This document shows positions 28,872 through 39,289 of a DNA stretch of 64,000 nt, piece by piece. Under the pieces are notes generated by a model. It had not been told where the DNA came from. It saw only the letters and a program-made list of their open reading frames with translations, and did no database searches. Positions within the stretch are counted from its first letter, which is position 1, and every line of letters begins with the position of its first letter. This stretch comes from Mycobacterium sp. SVM_VP21 (GTDB lineage Bacteria; Actinomycetota; Actinomycetes; Mycobacteriales; Mycobacteriaceae): assembly GCA_024758765.1 (NCBI GenBank), contig CP101406.1, positions 4,340,001 to 4,404,000 of the forward strand, in the 5' to 3' direction. The position numbers and the translations under genes were made by a program.

Positions 28872-29582
28872 GTGATGATTTCACGACGCGACGTGTTCAA
28901 ACTCGCCGCGGCGGTGCCTGCGGCTGCCGGCGTTTCGGCGCTGCTCGCCGCGGCCGCCGAGGCGGCGCCGCTGGGCATTCTGCTGGATTACTCCGCCGGT
29001 GTCTTGTCCGCCGAGGCGATCAAGGCGTCCGGCGCTGCGGGTGCTATCCGCTATGTGTCGGATCGTCGGCCCGGCGCCGACTGGATGCTCGGCAAGCCGA
29101 TGCAGCTAGCCGAGGCGCGTGACCTGCAGGAGAACGGACTCACGGTCGTCTCCTGCTACCAGTTCGGAAAGCAGGCGACCGCGGACTGGCTGGGCGGCCA
29201 GGACGCCGGTGTGGACCACGCCAAGCGTGGCGCACAGTTGCACACGGCGGCCGGCGGCCCGGACAGTGCGCCGATCTACGCCTCTATCGACGACAATCCG
29301 TCCTTCGAGCAGTACAAAGAGCAAGTTGCTCCGTACCTGCGGGGCTGGCAATCGGTGGTCGGGCCGGAGCGCACCGGTGTCTACGCCAACTCCAAGACCA
29401 TCGAGTGGGCGCTGCAGGACGGTCTGGGCTCCTGCTTCTGGCAACACAACTTCGGTTCGCCCGGCGGTGTCGCCCATCCGGCGGCCAACTTGCATCAGGT
29501 GGAGATCGACAGGCGCACGGTCGGCGGCGTTGGTGTGGACATTAACGAGATCCTGGCGCCCCAGTTCGGTCAGTGGGCCTGA
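28872..29582 (+). CDS. Tat-exported DUF1906 protein (Rv2525c-like)
   Basis: The product is 236 residues from GTG 28872; ATG 28875 is also possible. The N-terminus SRRDVFKLAAAVPAAAG is a twin-arginine signal, cleaved near AAAEAA. The mature domain begins GILLDYSAGVLSAEAIKASG and contains GLTVVSCYQFGK, APIYASIDDNPS, TGVYANSK and a C-terminal VDINEILAPQFGQW. This is the DUF1906 glycoside-hydrolase-like TIM barrel. The M. tuberculosis orthologue Rv2525c lies just upstream of fas and is linked to cell envelope integrity. A hairpin (29687-29703) lies downstream. Confidence 0.92.
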   Translation: MMISRRDVFKLAAAVPAAAGVSALLAAAAEAAPLGILLDYSAGVLSAEAIKASGAAGAIRYVSDRRPGADWMLGKPMQLAEARDLQENGLTVVSCYQFGKQATADWLGGQDAGVDHAKRGAQLHTAAGGPDSAPIYASIDDNPSFEQYKEQVAPYLRGWQSVVGPERTGVYANSKTIEWALQDGLGSCFWQHNFGSPGGVAHPAANLHQVEIDRRTVGGVGVDINEILAPQFGQWA

Positions 29583-30017
29583 CGAAGCTCCGGTCCGCCG
29601 TTCGTCCAGCAAACTAGCGCCCGATCGAGCTGCGCAGGGCTGGGATCGCCGGGCTCGTTCGAGCTCGGAGCCTCAGGCGCCGCCAAAGCCAGTTGGCCTG
29701 GCTGATTCAAACATAACGATTAGATAACAATGGAGCCTTGATCTGCGTCGTTATGGCTACTCGACCGTAACCCCGCGCATGCAGGACGTTTGTCCCGGAT
29801 CGTTCCAGCCGCTGTCGAGCCCCGTGATATCCGGGGCCGGGTTACCCGAGCGTAGAACTCACCAGTAACCAATTTGCTGCGGAAACGGCACAGGTTCTTA
29901 TGACACTCTTACAGCTGAAGCGCGGCCGCGAACACGCGAGAACCCGCAGTTGGGCCGGCTATCCCGGCGGGCGTCGATGACGACGCGACGTTAACCAGGG
30001 CAGGGGAGATATAAAAC
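29583..30017 (+). promoter_or_regulatory. 435-bp leader/promoter region of fas
   Basis: No gene is visible. The AT-rich patch 29705-29735 is the likeliest promoter zone. Two spaced inverted repeats stand out: CATAACGA (29712-29719) with TCGTTATG (29748-29755), and GGTTAC (29840-29845) with GTAACC (29865-29870). In mycobacteria fas is activated by the TetR-type protein FasR through inverted repeats in its promoter. Whether these repeats are its sites is unproven. The fas GTG is preceded by CAGGGGAGA. Confidence 0.5.
29687..29703 (+). terminator. Hairpin after the DUF1906 gene
   Basis: AGCCAG (29687-29692) pairs with CTGGCT (29698-29703) around TTGGC, about 105 bp after the stop. It is a modest stem without a T-tract and could end the Rv2525c-like transcript before fas. 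Confidence 0.4.
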
Positions 30018-33000
30018 GTGACGATCCACGAACACGACCGGGTTTCCGCTGACGGTGCAGGCTCGGGGCGTTTCGCCAATGCCGCGTCCGCTCTGGTGGA
30101 TCGGTTGACGGCCGGCGAGCCGTACGCGGTCGCCTTCGGTGGACAGGGCAGCGCCTGGTTGGAGTCGCTCGAAGAGTTGGTGTCGTCGGCCGGCATCGAG
30201 ACGGAACTGGCCACCTTGGCGGGCGAGGCCGACCTACTGCTGGAGCCGATCGCCAAAGAGCTGGTTGTGGTCCGGCCCATCGGATTTGAGCCGCTGCAGT
30301 GGGTCCGGGCGCTGGCGGCCGAGGACCCCATTCCGTCGGACAAGCAGCTGACGTCGGCGGCGGTGTCGGTGCCGGGGGTGCTGCTGACCCAGATCGCCGC
30401 GATGCGGGCGCTGGAGCGTCAGGGTCTGGACCTGTCGGCCACCCCGCCGGTCGCCGCGGCCGGGCACTCGCAGGGCATTCTGGCGGTCGAGTCGCTGAAG
30501 GCCGGTGGCGCCAGCGACGTGCAGCTGCTCGCGATCGCCCAGCTGATCGGGGCGGCCGGAACGCTGGTGGCCCGCCGCCGGGGCATTTCGGTCCTGGGTG
30601 ACCGCCCGCCGATGGTGTCGGTCACCAATGTCGATCCGGAGCGCATCCGGCAACTGTTGGACGAGTTCGCCACCGACGTGCGCACCGTGCTTCCTCCGGT
30701 GCTGTCCATCCGCAACGGTCGCCGTGCCGTGGTGATCACCGGGACCCCCGAGCAGCTGTCTCGATTCGAGCTGTACTGCGAGCAGATCGCCGAGAAGGAG
30801 GCTGCCGAGCGCAAGAGCAAGCTGCGCGGCGGCGCGGTCTTCGCTCCGGTCTTCGAGCCGGTCCAGGTCGAGGTCGGCTTCCACTCGCCGCGGCTGTCCA
30901 ACGGCATCGAGATCGTCGCGCAGTGGGCCGCCAAGGTGGGCCTCGATGTGGCGCTGACCCGCCAGCTGGCCGACTCGATCCTGGTGGGCGAGGTCGACTG
31001 GGTCGACGAGGTCACCGCGCTGCACGACGCGGGTGCCCGCTGGATTCTGGATCTGGGACCCGGTGACATCCTGACCCGGCTGACCGCCCCGGTGATTCGC
31101 GGCCTGGGCGTCGGGATCGTGCCGGTGGCCACCCGCGGTGGACAGCGCAACCTGTTCACCATCGGTGCCGTCCCCGAGGTCGCCCGGCCTTGGACCAGCT
31201 ACGCCCCGTCGGTGGTCGCGCTGCCCGACGGCCGGGTCAAGCTCGACACCAAGTTCACCCGGCTGACCGGCCGCTCGCCGATCCTGCTGGCCGGCATGAC
31301 CCCGACCACCGTCGACGCCAAGATCGTCGCCGCCGCCGCCAACGCCGGGCACTGGTCCGAGCTGGCCGGCGGTGGCCAGGTCACCGAGGAGATCTTCAAC
31401 GACCGGGTCGCCGAGCTCACGACGCTGCTCGAGTCGGGCCGCACCGTTCAGTTCAACTCGCTGTTCCTGGATCCCTACCTGTGGAAGCTGCAGGTCGGCG
31501 GAAAACGGTTGGTGCAGAAGGCGCGTGCGTCCGGCGCCCCGTTCGACGGGCTGGTGATCAGCGCCGGCATCCCCGAGCTGGAAGAGGCCGTCGAGCTGAT
31601 CGCCGAGCTCAACGAATCCGGCATCAGCCACGTGGTGTTCAAGCCCGGCACCGTCGAGCAGATCCGGTCGGTGATCCGCATCGCCGCCGAGGTCCCCACC
31701 ACGCCGGTGATCGCCCACGTCGAGGGCGGCCGCGCCGGTGGGCACCACTCCTGGGAAGACCTCGACGATCTGTTGTTGGCGACTTACTCCGAGCTGCGCT
31801 CGCAGCCCAACATCACGCTGTGCGTCGGCGGTGGAATCGGCACCCCTGAGCAGGCCGCCGAATACCTGTCCGGCCGGTGGTCGCAGCAGCATGGCTTCCC
31901 GTTGATGCCCGTTGACGGCATCTTGGTCGGTACCGCGGCGATGGCCACCCTAGAGGCCACCACGTCGCCGGCAGTCAAGCAGATGCTGGTCGACACCAAG
32001 GGCACCGACCACTGGATCGGCGCCGGAAAAGCGCAGGGCGGCATGGCGTCCTCGCGCAGCCAGCTCGGTGCCGACATTCACGAGATCGACAACGTCGCCT
32101 CGCGGTGCGGCCGGCTGCTCGACGAGGTCGCCGGTGACGGCGAGGCCGTCGCGGCGCGTCGCGACGAGATCATCGCCGCGCTGGCCGACACCGCCAAGCC
32201 CTACTTCGGCGATGTCACCGAGATGACGTACGCGCAGTGGCTACGCCGCTATGTGGAACTGGCCATCGGGGCGGGCGACTCGACCGCGGACACCGCCTCA
32301 CCGGACAGCCCGTGGCTGGCCGACACCTGGCGAGAGCGGTTCGGGTCGATGCTGCAGCGCGCGGAAGCGCGGCTCAACGAACTCGAGTCCGGACCGATCG
32401 AAACCCTGTTCGCCGATTCCGAAGGCGCACAGTCGATCCTGGAGCGTCCCGAAGAAGCCATCGCGGCGCTGCTGGCCGCCTACCCGGACGCCGAGACCGT
32501 CGTCCTGCACCCGGCCGACGCGCCGTTCTTCACGCAGCTCTGCAAGACGCCGGGCAAGCCGGTCAACTTCGTGCCGGTGATCGACAAGGACGTGCGCCGT
32601 TGGTGGCGCAGTGACTCGCTGTGGCAGGCGCATGACGCCCGCTACACCGCCGAGCAGGTCTGCATCATTCCGGGCATCACCGCTGTCGCCGGCATCACTC
32701 GGGTCGACGAGCCGGTCGGCGAGCTGCTGGACCGCTTCGAGCAGGCGGCAGTTGACCAGGTGCTCGCCACCGGCGTGGAACCCACCCCCGTCACCGCGCG
32801 CCGTCAGGGCCGCGCCGACGTCACCGGCCCGCTGGCCGTGCTGCTCGATGCCCCCGACGTGCTGTGGGCCGGCCGCACCGCCACCAACCCGGTGCATCGG
32901 ATCGCCGACCCCGCCGAATGGCAGGTGCACGAGAACCGCACCGCCACCCACCCGTCGACCGGGGCGCGTCTGGAGGTCGCCTCGGATGCGAACGTCGTGC

Positions 33001-36000
33001 TCAGCGTGCCGCTGTCCGGTGTCTGGATCAACATCCGGTTCACTGTCCCCGCTGCCGTCGTCGACGGGGCCACCCCGCTGGTCTCCACCGAGGATGCCGC
33101 CGCCGCGATGCGCGCGGTGCTGGCCATCGCCGCCGGTGTCGACGGCCCGGAGGCCCTGCCGCCGGTGCACGACGGCACGGCCACCGTGACCGTCGAGTGG
33201 AATCCCGAGCAGGTCGCCGACCACACCGGGGTGACCGCCACGTTCGGCGCGCCGCTGGCACCGGGACTGTCCACCGTGCCCGACGCCCTGGTCGGGCGGT
33301 GCTGGCCGGCGGTGTTCGCCGCTATCGGCTCGGCCACCACCGACGCCGGGTTCCCGGTTGTCGAGGGCCTGTTGTCCCTGGTGCATCTGGACCACGCGGC
33401 GCAGCTGCTCGGCGCACTGCCGGCGCAACCGGCCGAATTGACCGTCACCGCAACGGCATCGGCGGCTACCGACACCGAGGTCGGCCGTGTCGTCCCGGTG
33501 TCGGTCACGGTCGCGGCGGCCGATGGCACCGTGCTGGCCACCTTGGAGGAGCGCTTCGCGATCCGCGGGCGCACCGGTGCCGCGGAACTGACCGATCCGG
33601 TTCGGGCCGGTGGCGCGGTCTCCGACAACGCCACCGACACCCCGCGCCGCCGTCGGCGCGACGTCACCGTGACCGCGCCGGTGGACATGCGGCCGTTCGC
33701 GGCGGTCTCTGGCGACTACAACCCGATCCACACCGACCGGGCCGCGGCACTGCTCGCCGGCCTGACGGGGCCCAATGGTGAGGGGGGCCCGATCGTGCAC
33801 GGCATGTGGCTCTCGGCCGCGGCTCAGCATGTGGTGACCGCGACCGACGGCCAGGCCCGTCCGCCGGCGCGGCTGGTCGGCTGGACTGCGCGCTTCCTGG
33901 GCATGGTCAAGCCCGGCGATGACGTCGACTTCCGGGTGGATCGGGTCGGAATCGACCTGGGCGCCGAGGTTCTGGAGATCAGCGCGCGGATCGGCTCTGA
34001 TCTGGTGATGTCGGCGACCGCTCGGCTGACCGCCCCCAAGACCGTCTATGCGTTCCCGGGTCAGGGCATCCAGCACAAGGGCATGGGCATGGAGGTCCGT
34101 GCCCGGTCCAAGGCCGCTCGCAAGGTCTGGGACTCCGCAGACAAGTTCACCCGCGAAACCCTGGGCTTCTCGGTGCTGCACGTGGTGCGCGACAACCCGA
34201 CTTCCCTGATCGCCTCCGGCGTGCACTACCAGCACCCCGACGGTGTGCTGTACCTGACGCAGTTCACCCAGGTCGCGATGGCCACCGTGGCTGCCGCACA
34301 GGTCGCCGAGATGCGCGAGCAGGGCGCATTCGTCGAAGGAGCGATCGCCTGCGGTCACTCCGTCGGCGAGTACACCGCGCTGGCCTGCGTCAGCGGCGTC
34401 TACGAGTTGGAAGCGCTGCTCGAGGTGGTGTTCCACCGCGGCTCGAAGATGCACGACATCGTGCCGCGTGACGCCATGGGACGCTCCAACTACCGGTTGG
34501 CCGCCATCCGGCCATCGCAGATCGACCTCGACGACGCCGACGTCACCGCGTTCGTTGCCGAGATCGCGGCGAATACTGGCGAGTTTTTACAGATCGTCAA
34601 CTTCAACCTGCGCGGCTCGCAGTACGCGATCGCCGGCACCGTGGCCGGTCTGGAGGCCCTGGAGGCCGAGGTCGAGCGGCGCCGCGAGATCAGCGGCGGC
34701 AAGCGCTCGTTCATCTTGGTGCCCGGTATCGATGTGCCGTTCCACTCGAGCGTGCTGCGGATCGGTGTGGACGACTTCCGCCGTTCGCTGGAGCGGGTCA
34801 TGCCGCGCGACCAGGACCCGGCGCTGATCGTCGGCCGCTACATCCCGAACCTGGTGCCCAAGCCGTTCACCCTGGACCGGGAGTTCATCCAGGAGATTCG
34901 TGACCTGGTGCCGGCCGAGCCACTCGACGAGGTGCTGGCCGACTACGACACCTGGCGTAACGAGAAGCCGGCGGAGCTGTGCCGCAAGGTCGTCATCGAG
35001 TTGTTGGCCTGGCAGTTCGCCAGCCCGGTGCGCTGGATCGAGACTCAGGACCTGCTGTTCATCGAACAGGCCGCCGGCGGGTTGGGCGTGGAACGGTTCG
35101 TCGAGATCGGGGTGAAGACCGCCCCGACGGTCGCCGGACTGGCCACCAACACGCTCAAGTTGCCCGAGTACGCCCACAGCACCGTGGAGGTGCTCAACGC
35201 TGAGCGCGACGCCGCGGTGCTCTTCGCCACCGACACCGACCCGGAGCCGGAGGAGGAGCCGGTTGCGGAGGATTCCGGCGCTGGCGCGCCGGAACCGGCG
35301 GCTGTGCCTGATGTCGCCCCCGCCGTCGCTTCGGCTGGCGCCTCAGCTCCGTCCGGTGCTCCCCGCCCCGACGACATTGCGTTCGACGCCGCCGACGCCA
35401 CCTGCGCGCTGATCGCCTTGAGCGCCAAGATGCGCATCGACCAGATCGAGGCGCTGGACTCCATCGAGTCCATCACCGACGGCGCGTCCTCGCGACGCAA
35501 CCAGCTGCTGGTTGACCTCGGTTCGGAGCTGAACCTGGGCGCCATCGACGGCGCCGCCGAAGCCGACCTGTCCGGGCTGAAGTCGCAGGTCACGAAGCTG
35601 GCCCGCACCTACAAGCCCTACGGCCCGGTGCTGACCGACGCGATCAACGACCAGCTCCGCACCATTCTCGGACCGTCCGGCAAGCGGCCCGGTGCCATCG
35701 CCGAACGGGTCAAGAAGACCTGGGAGCTCGGTGAGGGCTGGGCCAAGCACGTCACCGTCGAGGTGGCGTTGGGGACCCGCGAAGGCAGCAGTGTCCGGGG
35801 CGGCGCCCTGGGCGGGTTGCACGAGGGCGCGCTGGCCGACGCCGCAGCCGTCGACAAGGTCATCGATGCGGCCGTGCAGGCCGTCGCCGCACGCCGCGGC
35901 GTCGCCGTCAGCCTGCCCTCGGCAGGCGGTGGTGGCGGCGCGACCGTGGACGCCGCCGCGCTGGGCGAGTTCACCGCCCAGATCACCGGGCGCGACGGTG

Positions 36001-39000
36001 TGCTCGCCTCAGCGGCCCGGCTGGTGCTGGGCCAGCTCGGGTTCAGCGAGGATGTGGCCGCGGTCCCGGCGGGCGCCACCGACAGCGAGCTGATCGACCT
36101 GGTGACCGCCGAATTGGGTTCGGACTGGCCGCGCCTGGTGGCGCCGGTCTTCGACGGCCGCAAAGCGGTGCTGTTCGACGACCGTTGGGCCAGTGCCCGC
36201 GAAGACCTGGTCAAGCTGTGGCTGGTCGACGAAGGCGACATCGACGCCGACTGGCCGCGCCTCGCCGAGCGTTTTGAGGGTGCCGGCCATGTGGTCGCCA
36301 CCCAGGCGTCGTGGTGGCAGGCCCGGGCGCTGGCGTCCGGCCGGCAGATTCACGGCTCGCTGTACGCCCGGATCGCTGCCGGCGCGGAGAACCCGGGCCG
36401 GGGCCGCTACAGCGACGAGGTGGCGGTGGTGACCGGTGCCTCCAAGGGCTCGATCGCGGCATCGGTGGTCGGGCAGCTGCTCGACGGCGGTGCGACCGTC
36501 ATCGCCACCACTTCTCGCCTCGACGACGAGCGGCTGAGCTTCTACCGCGACCTTTACCGCGACCACGCTCGGTTCGGTGCCGCGCTGTGGGTGGTGCCGG
36601 CCAACATGGCTTCCTACTCTGACATCGACGCACTGGTCGAGTGGGTCGGAACCGAGCAGACCGAAAGCCTTGGGCCGCAGTCGATCCACCTCAAGGATGC
36701 GCAGACCCCGACGCTGCTGTTCCCGTTCGCGGCACCGCGGGTCACCGGCGATCTGTCGGAGGCCGGTGCGCGTGCCGAGATGGAGATGAAGGTGCTGCTG
36801 TGGGCAGTGCAGCGCCTGATTGGCGGCCTGTCGAAGATCGGTGCCGAGCGCGACATCGCCTCCCGGCTGCACGTGGTGCTGCCCGGCTCGCCCAACCGCG
36901 GCATGTTCGGCGGTGACGGTGCCTACGGCGAGGCCAAGGCGTCGCTGGACGCGCTGGTGTCGCGCTGGAAGGCCGAGTCCTCGTGGGCTTCTCGGGTCAG
37001 CCTGGCCCACGCCCTGATCGGCTGGACGCGTGGTACCGGGTTGATGGGCCACAACGACGTCATCGTCGACGCGGTCGAGGAAGCCGGCGTCACCACCTAT
37101 TCGACCGAGCAGATGGCGGCCATGCTGCTGGGCCTGTGCAACGTCGAGTCCAAGGTGGCCGCGGCCAACGCCCCGATCGAAGCCGACCTGACCGGCGGCC
37201 TGGCCGAGGCGAACCTGGACATGGCCGAGCTGGCCGCCAAGGCCCGCGAGGAGATGACGAGCGAAGCCGCAGCCGACGACGAAGCTGACGCCGGCAATAC
37301 CATTGCGGCACTGCCGAGCCCGCCGCGCGGTCACACCCCGGCACCCCCGCCGGCCTGGGCCGACCTCGACGTCGACCCGGCCGATCTGGTGGTCATCGTC
37401 GGGGGCGCCGAACTGGGCCCGCTGGGCTCGTCGCGCACCCGCTTCGAGATGGAGGTTTCCGGCGAGCTGTCGGCCGCCGGTGTGCTGGAGCTGGCCTGGA
37501 CCACCGGTCTGGTCAAGTGGGAGGACGACCCGACCCCGGGTTGGTATGACACCGCGACCGGTGAGCTGGTCGACGAGGCCGAGCTGGTGGAGCGCTACCA
37601 CGACGCCGTGGTGGAACGCGTCGGTGTTCGCGAGTTCGTGGACGACGGTGCGATCGACCCCGACCACGCCTCGCCGCTTTTGGTCAGTGTGTTCCTGGAC
37701 AAGGACTTCTCGTTCGTGGTCTCCAGCGAGGCCGACGCGCGGGCGTTCGTCGAGTTCGACCCCGAGCACACCGTGGTGCGCCCGGTGCCGGACTCCTCGG
37801 ACTGGCAGGTGATCCGCAAGGCCGGCACCGAGATTCGGGTGCCGCGCAAGAGCAAGCTGTCGCGCACCGTGGGTGCTCAGATCCCGACCGGGTTCGACCC
37901 GACGGTGTGGGGCATCAGCCAGGACATGGCCACCTCCATCGACCGCGTGGCGCTGTGGAACATCGTCGCGACCGTGGACGCGTTCCTGTCGGCGGGTTTC
38001 ACCCCGACCGAGCTGATGCGCTGGGTGCACCCGTCGCTGGTGGCCAGCACTCAGGGCACCGGCATGGGCGGCATGACCTCGATGCAGACCATGTACCACG
38101 GCAACCTGCTCGGGCGGGCCAAGCCGAACGACATCCTGCAGGAGGTGCTGCCCAACGTCGTTGCCGCGCACGTGGTGCAGAGCTACGTCGGGTCCTACGG
38201 CGCGATGATCCACCCGGTGGCCGCCTGTGCCACCGCCGCGGTCTCGGTCGAGGAGGGCGTCGACAAGATCCGCCTGGGCAAGGCCGAGCTGGTGGTCACC
38301 GGCGGCTACGACGACCTGACCCTGGAGGCCATCATCGGCTTCGGTGACATGGCGGCCACCGCCGACACCGAGATGATGCGCGCCAAGGGCATCAGCGACT
38401 CGAAGTTCTCCCGCGCCAACGACCGGCGCCGGTTGGGCTTCGTCGAGGCTCAGGGGGGCGGCACCATTCTGCTGGCCCGCGGCGACCTGGCCGCCAAGAT
38501 GGGCCTGCCGGTCCTGGCCGTGGTGGCCTACGCGCAGAGCTTCGCCGACGGCGTGCACACCTCGATCCCCGCTCCGGGCCTGGGAGCGCTGGGCGCCGGG
38601 CGGGGCGGCAAGGACTCGATGCTGGCCCGTTCGCTGGCCAAGCTGGGCGTGGGCGCCGACGACATCGCGGTGGTCTCCAAGCACGACACTTCGACGTTGG
38701 CCAACGACCCTAACGAGACCGAGCTACACGAGCGGCTGGCCGACTCGCTGGGCCGCTCCGACGGTGCGCCGCTATTCGTGATCAGCCAGAAGAGCCTCAC
38801 CGGGCACGCCAAGGGCGGCGCGGCGGTCTTCCAGATGATGGGGCTGTGCCAGGTGCTGCGCGACGGGGTCATCCCGCCCAACCGCAGCCTGGACTGCGTC
38901 GACGACGAGCTGGCCACCGCCGGGCACCTGGTGTGGGTGCGCGAGACGCTGGAGCTGGGGGAGAAGTTCCCGCTCAAGGCCGGTCTGGTCACCAGCCTCG

Positions 39001-39278
39001 GCTTCGGCCACGTGTCCGGTCTGGTCGCCCTGGTGCACCCGGCGGCGTTCCTGGCGGCGCTGGACCCGAGCCAGCGTGCGGCGTACCTGGAGCAGGCCTC
39101 CGAGCGTGTCCTGGCCGGTCAGCGTCGACTCGCCTCGGCGATCGCCGGCGGCAAGCCGATGTATGAGCGGCCCGCCGACCGGCGGTTCGACCACGACACA
39201 CCGGAGAAGCGCCAGGAGTCGGCCATGCTGCTCAACCCGGCGGCACGGCTCGGCGACGGCGACGTCTACATCGGCTAG
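30018..39278 (+). CDS. fas: Type I fatty acid synthase
   Basis: This multifunctional enzyme builds C16-C26 acyl-CoAs for phospholipids and for FAS-II/mycolic acid synthesis. The product is 3086 residues, full length for mycobacteria. Domains by motif (approximate residues): acetyltransferase with GHSQG (~150); FMN enoyl reductase with ILLAGMTPTTVD (~421) and EGGRAGGHHSW; hot-dog dehydratase with SGDYNPIHTDRA (~1235); malonyl/palmitoyl transferase with FPGQG (~1345) and GHSVGEY (~1447); ACP with DSIES (phosphopantetheine Ser, ~1814); ketoreductase with VTGASKGS (~2138); ketosynthase with AACATAA (~2735), KHDTST and GHAKGGA. The start is GTG 30018. It is followed 11 bp later by acpS, which activates the ACP. 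Confidence 0.99.
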   Translation: MTIHEHDRVSADGAGSGRFANAASALVDRLTAGEPYAVAFGGQGSAWLESLEELVSSAGIETELATLAGEADLLLEPIAKELVVVRPIGFEPLQWVRALAAEDPIPSDKQLTSAAVSVPGVLLTQIAAMRALERQGLDLSATPPVAAAGHSQGILAVESLKAGGASDVQLLAIAQLIGAAGTLVARRRGISVLGDRPPMVSVTNVDPERIRQLLDEFATDVRTVLPPVLSIRNGRRAVVITGTPEQLSRFELYCEQIAEKEAAERKSKLRGGAVFAPVFEPVQVEVGFHSPRLSNGIEIVAQWAAKVGLDVALTRQLADSILVGEVDWVDEVTALHDAGARWILDLGPGDILTRLTAPVIRGLGVGIVPVATRGGQRNLFTIGAVPEVARPWTSYAPSVVALPDGRVKLDTKFTRLTGRSPILLAGMTPTTVDAKIVAAAANAGHWSELAGGGQVTEEIFNDRVAELTTLLESGRTVQFNSLFLDPYLWKLQVGGKRLVQKARASGAPFDGLVISAGIPELEEAVELIAELNESGISHVVFKPGTVEQIRSVIRIAAEVPTTPVIAHVEGGRAGGHHSWEDLDDLLLATYSELRSQPNITLCVGGGIGTPEQAAEYLSGRWSQQHGFPLMPVDGILVGTAAMATLEATTSPAVKQMLVDTKGTDHWIGAGKAQGGMASSRSQLGADIHEIDNVASRCGRLLDEVAGDGEAVAARRDEIIAALADTAKPYFGDVTEMTYAQWLRRYVELAIGAGDSTADTASPDSPWLADTWRERFGSMLQRAEARLNELESGPIETLFADSEGAQSILERPEEAIAALLAAYPDAETVVLHPADAPFFTQLCKTPGKPVNFVPVIDKDVRRWWRSDSLWQAHDARYTAEQVCIIPGITAVAGITRVDEPVGELLDRFEQAAVDQVLATGVEPTPVTARRQGRADVTGPLAVLLDAPDVLWAGRTATNPVHRIADPAEWQVHENRTATHPSTGARLEVASDANVVLSVPLSGVWINIRFTVPAAVVDGATPLVSTEDAAAAMRAVLAIAAGVDGPEALPPVHDGTATVTVEWNPEQVADHTGVTATFGAPLAPGLSTVPDALVGRCWPAVFAAIGSATTDAGFPVVEGLLSLVHLDHAAQLLGALPAQPAELTVTATASAATDTEVGRVVPVSVTVAAADGTVLATLEERFAIRGRTGAAELTDPVRAGGAVSDNATDTPRRRRRDVTVTAPVDMRPFAAVSGDYNPIHTDRAAALLAGLTGPNGEGGPIVHGMWLSAAAQHVVTATDGQARPPARLVGWTARFLGMVKPGDDVDFRVDRVGIDLGAEVLEISARIGSDLVMSATARLTAPKTVYAFPGQGIQHKGMGMEVRARSKAARKVWDSADKFTRETLGFSVLHVVRDNPTSLIASGVHYQHPDGVLYLTQFTQVAMATVAAAQVAEMREQGAFVEGAIACGHSVGEYTALACVSGVYELEALLEVVFHRGSKMHDIVPRDAMGRSNYRLAAIRPSQIDLDDADVTAFVAEIAANTGEFLQIVNFNLRGSQYAIAGTVAGLEALEAEVERRREISGGKRSFILVPGIDVPFHSSVLRIGVDDFRRSLERVMPRDQDPALIVGRYIPNLVPKPFTLDREFIQEIRDLVPAEPLDEVLADYDTWRNEKPAELCRKVVIELLAWQFASPVRWIETQDLLFIEQAAGGLGVERFVEIGVKTAPTVAGLATNTLKLPEYAHSTVEVLNAERDAAVLFATDTDPEPEEEPVAEDSGAGAPEPAAVPDVAPAVASAGASAPSGAPRPDDIAFDAADATCALIALSAKMRIDQIEALDSIESITDGASSRRNQLLVDLGSELNLGAIDGAAEADLSGLKSQVTKLARTYKPYGPVLTDAINDQLRTILGPSGKRPGAIAERVKKTWELGEGWAKHVTVEVALGTREGSSVRGGALGGLHEGALADAAAVDKVIDAAVQAVAARRGVAVSLPSAGGGGGATVDAAALGEFTAQITGRDGVLASAARLVLGQLGFSEDVAAVPAGATDSELIDLVTAELGSDWPRLVAPVFDGRKAVLFDDRWASAREDLVKLWLVDEGDIDADWPRLAERFEGAGHVVATQASWWQARALASGRQIHGSLYARIAAGAENPGRGRYSDEVAVVTGASKGSIAASVVGQLLDGGATVIATTSRLDDERLSFYRDLYRDHARFGAALWVVPANMASYSDIDALVEWVGTEQTESLGPQSIHLKDAQTPTLLFPFAAPRVTGDLSEAGARAEMEMKVLLWAVQRLIGGLSKIGAERDIASRLHVVLPGSPNRGMFGGDGAYGEAKASLDALVSRWKAESSWASRVSLAHALIGWTRGTGLMGHNDVIVDAVEEAGVTTYSTEQMAAMLLGLCNVESKVAAANAPIEADLTGGLAEANLDMAELAAKAREEMTSEAAADDEADAGNTIAALPSPPRGHTPAPPPAWADLDVDPADLVVIVGGAELGPLGSSRTRFEMEVSGELSAAGVLELAWTTGLVKWEDDPTPGWYDTATGELVDEAELVERYHDAVVERVGVREFVDDGAIDPDHASPLLVSVFLDKDFSFVVSSEADARAFVEFDPEHTVVRPVPDSSDWQVIRKAGTEIRVPRKSKLSRTVGAQIPTGFDPTVWGISQDMATSIDRVALWNIVATVDAFLSAGFTPTELMRWVHPSLVASTQGTGMGGMTSMQTMYHGNLLGRAKPNDILQEVLPNVVAAHVVQSYVGSYGAMIHPVAACATAAVSVEEGVDKIRLGKAELVVTGGYDDLTLEAIIGFGDMAATADTEMMRAKGISDSKFSRANDRRRLGFVEAQGGGTILLARGDLAAKMGLPVLAVVAYAQSFADGVHTSIPAPGLGALGAGRGGKDSMLARSLAKLGVGADDIAVVSKHDTSTLANDPNETELHERLADSLGRSDGAPLFVISQKSLTGHAKGGAAVFQMMGLCQVLRDGVIPPNRSLDCVDDELATAGHLVWVRETLELGEKFPLKAGLVTSLGFGHVSGLVALVHPAAFLAALDPSQRAAYLEQASERVLAGQRRLASAIAGGKPMYERPADRRFDHDTPEKRQESAMLLNPAARLGDGDVYIG

Positions 39279-39289
39279 CGTCGCTGCGT

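Noticed and set aside
36009..38684. 891-codon open frame antisense to fas
   Set aside because: It mirrors the high-GC codon pattern of fas, is His/Gln/Arg-rich and shows no domain. fas is certain on the other strand.
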